From the NCBI GenBank assembly GCA_037447605.1, contig CM074817.1, positions 1,716,886 through 1,780,885 of the forward strand: a stretch of 64,000 nt of DNA. The letters are read 5' to 3'. The notes under the pieces were generated by a model that worked only from the letters and a program-made list of their open reading frames with translations, made no database searches and was not told the origin of the DNA. Position numbers and translations under genes: made by a program. The first letter of the stretch is position 1. Each line of letters begins with the position of its first letter. This DNA comes from Zygnema circumcarinatum (taxonomy: Eukaryota; Streptophyta; Zygnematophyceae; Zygnematales; Zygnemataceae). Positions 55,918 to 64,000 of the stretch are shown here, piece by piece.

Positions 55918-57646
55918 GAAAGCTACTTATAAACTACCTATGAGCTACCTAACAACAAAAGCAAGCAACCGAATATCCACCGATTGTGACATTTGCACAT
56001 CCTTTGCCCCCCCGTGGCTTCACAATTACACCTCATCTGCAGACTCATCAGCGCCAACTTTGTCTTTTCATGTACGAGACTTGGATCGATCTTTGCGGAT
56101 CAAAACCCGAGACTTCGGTCAAGTTTCCTTCCGTTCAACAAGGAGAGGAAATCCTCGTATTGACGCACCGGTCGTGGAACGGCTGTCAGTGAAAAACCTA
56201 CACGCGAGACAAGCCACGACTTCAGCCAATCAAAAGCGCGCGTCAGCCGATCCTCTCCAACTACGAGCCCTAATCTCCTTCCACCATCCATTCCTGCGCC
56301 AGCTTTAGCCCCCTCCTCCCTTCAAAACTCCTGCCATTCACAATATCAATGCCCCTCGATTCCAGCCCCCGCCTTTCAACCCCTGTTTCCCCCTCCTCCT
56401 CCTCCTCCTCCTCCTCCTCCTCCTCCTCCTACGCAATGGCGGTGCTAATACATTCAACCCCCGTCACTTCCGCAACCTTAAATCGTTGTTTTCACCTGTT
56501 ATCTGCTGCCCTTTTTGATAGCCGGAGTGAGTATTTCATACGATCCTCTAAGAAAAAGATATATACATATGTATATAGATATATTATGGCAGGCATCCAA
56601 GTCTGGAGTCGAAGGCTGCACAGAGACGGTGTGATTTGAACGAGAGCCGCACAGAAAGAGAAAGGGGGCCGGTGCCCTTTCAAGGTCCCCTGCCCAACCA
56701 CGGTCTGCCACATCAACATACATTGTACACGTGGCGGAATTCGATTGATCCAGCGTGGACACATGCACGCCCTGGAGTGCAGAGGACGACATTTTGTGGT
56801 CCCGTCACTCCAAGCGTACGGATGAATAAAGGTACATTGCCGTACATTTTCGTACAGTGTACGGTAACAGTTCCATGTGGCGGTTAACGCGTGTCGTCAC
56901 GTTGTACTATACGCGTGCTCATAGAAATCGAGGCGCAAAACTTCATTTGACAGAGCGTTTAACAGGAAACGTTGGCTAGAGCCGCTCTCCCCACCCAAAT
57001 GTTTGCAATAGTCCAAGGTTGCGTACATGTTGGGAACTTGAGAGGGATGCCAAGGTAGCTACTACTCATGGGTGGCTTCTTGCAAGCTGGACGCGCTTGC
57101 TTGACTGTAGAGTATGTGATGACATGAAGGACAGTGGAATCGAAGGAACAAGTGCTGTGCTCCTGCTTCACCGAAACCTTCATACTTGCAGGATGCAATG
57201 TTCTTAACTTGCATTTACAGTCGATCGTTATCGCTCAGCAAAATAGCTGTTGTGAAATTGTTCCAGAATTGCAATCGATGAAGAGCCTAAGTTCAGACAT
57301 TTCATTATTCTGCCGTAACCTTAAACTATGACACTTGGTTACTCTTTAATTACTTCGGCAGTACCTATTACTATGTGTACTTGACTGGACCTACCTGTTG
57401 CTCTACAATATGGACAAATGGAATTCACAGATTCCCTCCCCCTCCAACTTTTTAGCCTCTAACACAAGGAACGCCCTAAGCATTTGCCTTATTTCAGAAA
57501 TAAATGGACTCTAAATCTCGACTCTCTCTACACTAAATCTGGACTTTGAAAATATGTACTGTTTCGAATAACTTACATCATCCCCGGAGGACTTTAAGGC
57601 ATCCCCCATCAGATTCATATCTCCGACCACCAAGGAAGGAATGAAG
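55918..57646. other. Intergenic region FAS1 gene - sarcosine oxidase
   Basis: 56394-56430 is a CTC triplet run. 56640-56900 includes CACGTGGC and GTACGG-type words. The rest is AT-rich with only short, unconvincing ORFs. Confidence 0.6.
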
Positions 57647-59509
57647 TTAGTGACTTCCCATCAGAGGATGTGGCCTCACTTGCGGCCCGCTGACCTTCTC
57701 ATTTCCTGCAGGATTTTTCCTGAATCTGTCAATACTGAAAAGTTCTAGGGGCACAGCTTCCGACCCTCCTGTCAAAGCAAGGTCAGCCATCACACTTCCA
57801 ACTAGAGGGCCCAGCTTAAACCCATGGCCCGAAAACCCAGCCGCCACAAATACTTTGCCAGCAACAGCAGCACCGCGAAGTTGGACACTATCCAGAATGA
57901 AGTCTTGATCCGGGGTCATCGAGTACATGCATGCTTCTGCAATGACAGGAGCATCCGTCTGCACACGATCTCCAAACTTTTCAGCAATCCATGGCCGAAG
58001 GACCTCCTTCAGTGGCTCGATCAACGGTATCAAGGCGCGTGTATCGGGATCACAGGGCGGGCCTGCATGGAGAGATATCTTGAGTAGCCCAGGGTACTCA
58101 TTAGAAGGCATTCCGTAAATGAACGGCTCATCATAGTTGATGAACAACGGAAACCCTTTCTCGACTGAAAACAAGGCAGGCTCGCGAGCTTGCCAGTAGG
58201 CCACAGTAGTGTGGATGGGCTGTATTGACAGTTGAACCCCTCCCACCTCCTCTATCAACTTCTTGGTCCATGCGCCTGCAGCAACTACACATTGGCGTCC
58301 AACAGCTACCCCTCTGCTAGTTGTCACCTGCACAAGGACACCACCTTCCTCGATTGAGTTGCTGCTAATTGCCTCAATCCCTGTCACTTCTGCACGATCC
58401 CGCAAGACAGCGCCATGCTTTTGAGCCAGTTGCTGGAACATAGCACATGCCTTAGTGGCATGCAGTATTCCAGCTTCAGGACTAAACACTGCTATCTGAC
58501 CCTTGGCCAGCTTGATTGGGAACCGCTCTGCCACTTCCTCTGCGCTCAGCATCTCGTGTACAACACCATGCTTTTGGCACGAAGCAATGACTGCTTGCAG
58601 ATCAGGGTTGTCCACGGGCCCAAAATCCAAGCCACCTGTGGCAGTGAGGACAGAGAAGCCTGCGTCCTCGTGGGCTGCCTCCCATAGAGAATATGCTGTG
58701 GCCATCATTGCCGTGTAATAATCTTCCGGGTACGTCATGCGAATAATTCTGGACTCACCATGTGATGAACCTGAGAGCAGATACGAGAGATACATATGCA
58801 GTTCGTCAATGTATGTTCCCATCTCAAATCTCTACAAGGCTGTTCCCTGGCAGATGTCATCTATTTGCTTGTTCTTGCTTTCATGCTTGTGCGTGGAAGA
58901 GATGGCAGCCAGAGAGATTTTCCTCGCAGCGTTGAGTGAATTGATGTTGTTGTTGACCTCGCCTGGAGGAGTTAGTAGCTTCTAAAGATCGCTTTCTTTT
59001 CCCTTTCGCATATTTGCATCATGAACTGAGCCTTATCCCGGTTACCAGTCAGTTACCATTGGCTACATGCTCAAATACTGGCTCCATTTCTCTTTACACA
59101 ATGTATCCTGCTCTGCTTACAGAGTGCTTCGGCAATCTTACGGACTTATGCCCGTTTTTCTGGGGCACATCATATCATAATCAAGCGACCCACTCCAGAA
59201 GATGAATGCTACGTAACCCTAACACATTCATCCCGCTAGAAGTCATTTAGAACTGAACGCCATCCCTCCCCAGAAATGACGTATTTCATTTCCAATTATG
59301 AGAGCAGAAATGCAGGGCCTCCCACCGAGCATTTGGAATTCACCTCTGCGGTGAAGAAAGTCAAATTGCTCCAGCAACAAAACCGAGTGACCTCTCTTCG
59401 CCACCTCATACGCTGTGCAGCTCCCCATGATTCCCGCGCCCACCACGACAACATCAAAAGCTCCTTCCACAGCCGCTCCTGCCCATTTCCCACAGCTTTC
59501 ACTACCCAT
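57647..59509 (-). CDS. Sarcosine oxidase / pipecolate oxidase-like flavoenzyme
   Basis: Two exons: 59509-59344 and 58770-57647, joined in phase 1; 429 residues. The Rossmann FAD motif is near the N-terminus ([20 protein letters not shown]). Then [19 protein letters not shown] and [10 protein letters not shown] are typical of monomeric sarcosine oxidases. The region [16 protein letters not shown] holds the Cys that is covalently attached to flavin in the bacterial enzyme. The C-terminal [16 protein letters not shown] closes the FAD site. It oxidises N-methyl or cyclic amino acids with release of hydrogen peroxide; plant members are peroxisomal, but no SKL-like tail is visible (ends LMGSH), so targeting here is open. 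I chose ATG 59509 because the frame upstream only offers GTG. Confidence 0.93.
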
Positions 59510-61383
59510 ACCGCCTAAAACCACTACCGCATAAAACCACTACCGCAAATGCTAAGGAGCGCAGAAACCCAACACCCCTTAGCGAAATCTGCGCCCTCAC
59601 CTGGAGTTTAAAGCTCTCAAGTCTTTAATGCGGCCGCCCATACGACGGTGCACCAACCCTAGCGTTCATCATGCACATCATGTGCACATGCACATGCACA
59701 TGGGCAGATACCCATCGCCGCATGCCCACATGACAGCGACGCATCCCATTCTCAAACTCCCACTGTTCCCATGTGTCCTGTTCCGTGCGCTACCACAACC
59801 CTTGAACTGTGTCCACATTCATAGTTTCCATGCCGCCTCCTGCGCTCTGATTGGCCCAGACCTGGCGCAACTGTAACCAGGACAGCGACATGTGATCACG
59901 TGCCGGCGCCCCTTCGCCTCCGCCCTCCGCCCAAAACCGCTTCCGGCGTCCGCTTCGATGGTCCCATGCCGGCCCATGCCATGCGCCCCNNNNNNNNNNC
60001 CCCCCTCCCCCCCCTCTCCCCATGCATCGGAAGCCTCCTGGAAGCTGTTCAGCCCCAACCACCGAGCCTGCCCCGGGCCTCGCCCGAGCCTGGCGCTCCA
60101 CCAACCTCCGCGCTGGAGCTTTGAAGTAGGCCAACAGCCCCGCCCTCGGCCATATCGCGCGGAGCCTCCGTTTGTCGTTTTGGGGCCTCGCTGTTATCTC
60201 GTCGCGCGCACGGCCGTCGATCTCTTCCCATCGGACGGCTCTTATGCGTTTGCCGGCCTCCGAATCCAGGAATTGAACGACGCAGTTTTGGATGCGCTCC
60301 GACCGTGCAAACGGCTTTATTTTTTCTCGTTTTGCATGTTCACACTGTGCAGGAGAGCAAGTGTGAACGCGAAAAAAAACGTCGTTCTGGACACGCCACG
60401 TCCGCGCTGGCCGCCTCAGATAAGCTTTGCTCGCGGCCCTCAGGTCGGGACCCGGGGGAGGGGCATCTACATGGGGCCCGGACCTCAGGTTCGTGGTGGC
60501 TAGGCTCGTCCCGAACCAGAGGTTCGGCAAGCCCTGCGTGACCCCTCCCCCTCTCTCCTGTCCCGCATTTTCTGTCTCGCTCTGCCCTGCAGGCCCTGTT
60601 TGCCCTAATCTGAGGGAGGGGCAGAGAGGCGGCATTTGGTAGGGTTTGTGGAGGCGGCGGAGGAGGGGGAGGAGAAGGAGGAGGAAGAGCAGGAGGAGGG
60701 AGGGACGGATGGAATTTGTTTGAAGTCGAGGTACTCTATGGCGGGAGAGGTCGTTTTGAAGTTAGGGTTACTTGTAAAGTTCGTCTGCAAGTTCGTTTCT
60801 CTGTGATTCTCTTGTGTCATTGAGCAACGGTGTCTTGGGGAATCTCGAGAGTGATGGCTTTCGGATATGTAAGGAGATGAGGTCAGGTTTGAAAATGGGA
60901 GGTATACTTCCGGACAACGTTCGCGTGCAAGATGGAACTACACGTTCGAAGTACAAGAACGAGTCATGAAGCGGTAATGGGGACGTCTAGTTTTTGCAGT
61001 TCTTCCTGCATCTGGATATTCAGAATTTGCATCTTGTTCCGTATATTTTGTCTATGCGGGGTTCCTTTTGCACAAGGAGACTCATTATGATTCCCTGATT
61101 ATTCTGTCTCGACAATGGAAGTGGCTTAGCGAGGGAGGGTGTTTTTTTTTGCAGGTTTTTTTGCCTCTGTTTGATGGACATATTGCCCCTTTTTCCTCCT
61201 AGGAGCAAAATGATGGACTAGGAATCCGAATGCCCCTAGAGACAATGGCAGTCGAGCTTTTGCGGTTTCAATAACTCGGGTTGCCGAGCAACATGCATGT
61301 CGCTCCCCTAGGGTTGAAGAAACATATAGGGGGCGGATGTGTGAAAAGCGGGAGACGCAGCTGTGAGGCAGTAGCTTTAGGCA
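59510..61383. other. Divergent intergenic region sarcosine oxidase / POWERDRESS-like
   Basis: 59678-59716 is a CACATG/GCACATG run. 59990-59999 is a 10-N gap in a C run. 59870-60560 is GC-rich. 60640-60720 is a GGAGGA purine tract. No separate gene is supported; part of 60600-61383 is probably the 5' UTR or upstream exon of the + strand gene. Confidence 0.55.
59990..59999. other. Assembly gap (10 N)
   Basis: Ten Ns between CCCC and CCCCCC. As with the gap at 4133, the flanks are a homopolymer, so collapsed or unread poly-C is the likely cause. Confidence 0.95.
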
Positions 61384-64000
61384 ATGTATGGACTTAATCG
61401 GGGGGACTTGAGAGCTATCGCTCCCCCTAATGCTAGAGATCGAGCCACTGGCGGAGATCCACATGGCCCGTCTATGCCGGGCGACCATGGAAACGGCGGG
61501 TGGCCTGACCCTCGCTCATATGGAGACAGTCGGCCGGCTGCCTATGGGCGAGAGGTTCGGCCTGACAGGGACAGGGGGGAACGCCACCCCGGCAAGAGAG
61601 GATGGGCGGAGCGAGGCAGCTTTATGCGAACGGGGGGGTCGTTTGGGAATGGGAACGGAGTAGAACCTCCCAGCAAGAGACGAATAACTGGTTCGTGGAC
61701 TGCTGCCCATCTTTGATTCATTGTGGGAACAGGTCTGGGTTCAGTTAGGGTTGTGGAGGAGGTGGATTTTTGGCAGTTCCACTTACACCTGTCGTGGGGC
61801 TTGTTTGCTTTCGTTTGCATTGTATTCGACACTGCAGGTAGTTCTGTGCTTGCAACTCTAGTTGTTTAGAGGGGTTATTTCAGAAAATTGAGACGGTTTC
61901 AACAATTTGAGGCTGCATGTATTGCTAGTCAGTAGGCGACCTTTCTCAGTACTTGGCAAGAAAGGAATTCGGATATGAGTAAAATTTATGAATGGCCAGG
62001 AGCGGTTTTGGTCTCATCGGCTTCGTTTTGACGGAAGAAGCCGAAGTCGTTTCATGTTTTCACTTCTGCTCAAATGCATTGCTCATAAGGCGACCGTAGA
62101 ATCTGACTTCTCTTTCATTAAAGCGAGCAGCTTATCGTGTCGAGTTGATAGCCCCCAAAATAGCAACTTATGATTCACAATTTTGCGCACTCGTTTTTTC
62201 TGTTTTTTTAATGCTGGAGAACGGGAGAGTTAATAGCCCCAATGCATCTTTTTGACTCTAACTTTTTAGCCTTCTTGTGAGAGACTGACAAGGGGATGTA
62301 GGGCTTTGAAGTGAGGCGGTTATTGTCGATTCCGTCGCTTGTATTTTCGCCTCATTTCCACCTGAGGTGGTGTTTGCTATTCAGGTCGCCCGTTCTATGC
62401 AGGAGAAAATGGAAGGTTTGCAAGTGGATTGCGGGTTGGGGATGGGAATGTAATGATCGGACAAAGTTTAGCGGGAGAGAACGGGCTACTTGGGCGCAAA
62501 TTTGACAGAGAAGCATTCTATAGACCTGTCAATGGAGGTGGCTTCCAGGGTGGAGGAGCAGCTGATTACAGGTCGAAAGATAGTGATGAAAGAAGAGGTT
62601 ATGGCAGAGAGCCGTATTTGGGGCCTGGGGAAGGTCGCGACTTCAGCGGAGTTCTGTTGGAGCCCGTGCTTCCCCAGGGAGGCCACTGCCTACCGGTGTA
62701 CAATGAGTCGGAGAATGGTTGGGATAAGGAGGGCGGTAGCAGGTTGAAGGACGGCACTGGATGGGATTTGCCTCCTCGAGAGCGTGACCACCGTGATCGA
62801 GGGCGGCCTAAGACTGAGCAGTATCATCGGGTAACAGGCCCAAATGGTGTCCCTTTTGCTGCCCCCCACGATGTCAATCGCGAATGGGCTTTCGGCGGCG
62901 AGAAGGACCAAGAATCTGGTAGAATAGATAGATATGGCAGAAGTTTTGCCAGGGAAGTTGTTTGGGGCACTGATGCGTTAGAAGGTTCTCGCGATGGGCC
63001 AGGGCGGATTTGGCGCATGCATGGCAGCAGAGAAAGAGGTCCTCTTGGGGCCCATGAGGGAATGGCGTGGGCCAATTCCTCTCTGCAAAGCCCTCCAGCA
63101 ACAAACGGATTGTCGAGGAGTCCCATGACTGGCCGAGCTGATCTGTCCACTTCTGCAGCAAGTTCTCCTGCAGCTTTGCCTCCGTTAGTTTCTCCAGTGA
63201 GTTCAGCGGGACCGCCTGTCACTAAAGAAGAATCTCCTAGCTCCCCACCGAAACGTACAAGACTAGGCTGGGGGCAAGGGCTCGCAAAGTATGAGAAGAA
63301 AAAGCATGTGGAGGGAGATGGTAAGGTTTGCGATGGCATCATAGCAGTTTCTGATGGGACTTCTCCTGGGGTCGAAACTCCTGATTTATTTAGGACCTCT
63401 GTTCCGCCTGCTCCATGTGATCCTAAAGTTGCAGCTCCTTTACCAACTGAGACTTGTGCAAGATTGTTCTCGACTGTCGTGAAACCCGAAGAGGTGTCAG
63501 CAATAACAGTGGAAGCAGTAGCATCAGAGCCGCCACCCCCTCCACCTCCACTACCACCACCACTACCGCCACCGCCGCCACCACCACCATCAACAGAAGA
63601 TCACAATTCATCACCTTCTTTGCCAAAAGAAACTCTGGCAATATTAGATTCGAAATCGGGGAAGCTAGCAACAGGTGATTATATCCTAGATGCACCTGGT
63701 GATACTGCAGTTGTGATTCCCATGGAGAAGCCTATCGTAGAAGATGTCGAGAGCAAGCCCATAAGCATTGACTGTGCAAGCCAGGATGGAAATGCTGAAG
63801 ATGTGCATCTGTCGTCAAAGGAGGAGCAGAGTATGGATGATGTTGCAGAGCAGACGCCTGTGAAAGAAGATCTTAGGTCTGCGGAGAATCTGCAAGAAGA
63901 CAATTGTGCTAAGGAAACTCTCGCTGAGGATGTAATCACGACTTGCTCCCCACAGTGGTCGCGCCCAGATGGCAGTCCTGGAAAGTTGGGTGAGTTGCCC
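61384..64000 (+). CDS. POWERDRESS / NCoR-like SANT corepressor, N-terminal part (3' end outside window)
   Basis: Exon 1 61384-61690 joins exon 2 from 62385 in phase 1 (RRITG|RPFYAGENG); exon 2 stays open to the window end, giving 641 residues. The N-terminus is Gly/Arg/Asp-rich and disordered (RPDRDRGERHPGKRGWAERG). The diagnostic block is SPPKRTRLGWGQGLAKYEKK, found in plant POWERDRESS and animal NCoR/SMRT-type proteins just before their SANT region. A poly-Pro run follows near residue 505, and then an acidic stretch. In Arabidopsis POWERDRESS partners HDA9 to deacetylate histones; that role is transferred by family only, since the SANT domains lie beyond the window. The start codon is the first in frame; an upstream exon cannot be excluded. 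Confidence 0.8.

Overview
This is nuclear DNA from the green lineage, most probably a streptophyte (land plant or close algal relative). The evidence is: spliced genes with GT-AG and some GC-AG introns; short TTTAGGG-type (CCCTAAA) tracts; and plant-type families, namely a DEG14-like HtrA protease, a root-cap/LEA-like secreted protein, a GH5 exo-beta-glucanase with fascin-like segments, CDC20, legumain/vacuolar processing enzyme, ARGOS-like small membrane proteins, a GT29 sialyltransferase-like protein, a peroxisomal-type sarcosine oxidase and a POWERDRESS/NCoR-like SANT corepressor. I cannot name the species. Exon limits below were worked out by hand from reading-frame continuity, splice dinucleotides and matching intron phase; they are not transcript-supported.

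Layout. 1-4413 (-): DEG14-like protease, 3' end beyond the window. 5953-8036 (-): secreted root-cap-domain protein. 10135-13067 (-): seven-bladed WD40 protein. 15212-18849 (+): GH5 glucanase. 19553-21610 (-): RAB6-interacting-golgin-like coiled coil. 23223-27000 (+): CDC20. 29542-34170 (+): legumain. 34.2-44.2 kb: repeat-rich block with a direct segmental duplication (36621-39873 and 41478-44193), each copy carrying a small ARGOS-like ORF; copy A is interrupted by a 567-bp TA-flanked inverted-repeat element that is absent from copy B, and a 42-bp tandem array lies between the copies. 44631-48709 (-): GT92/DUF23-type Golgi glycosyltransferase. 50218-51074 (-): unidentified small basic protein. 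51266-53088 (-): EGF-like plus GT29 protein. 53222-55917 (-): membrane-anchored FAS1 protein. 57647-59509 (-): sarcosine oxidase. 61384-64000 (+): POWERDRESS/NCoR-like, running off the window end.

The genes are ordinary single-copy housekeeping, secretory and regulatory genes that share no obvious pathway. Secretory and cell-surface functions are common (root-cap protein, GH5, GORAB-like golgin, legumain, GT92, GT29, FAS1). The unusual content is in gene architecture and repeats: about 8% GC-AG introns among those I could map, an 11-nt exon, introns filled with very long polypurine/polypyrimidine tracts, and several dispersed repeat families. I found no RNA gene, CRISPR array or clearly new multi-gene system.
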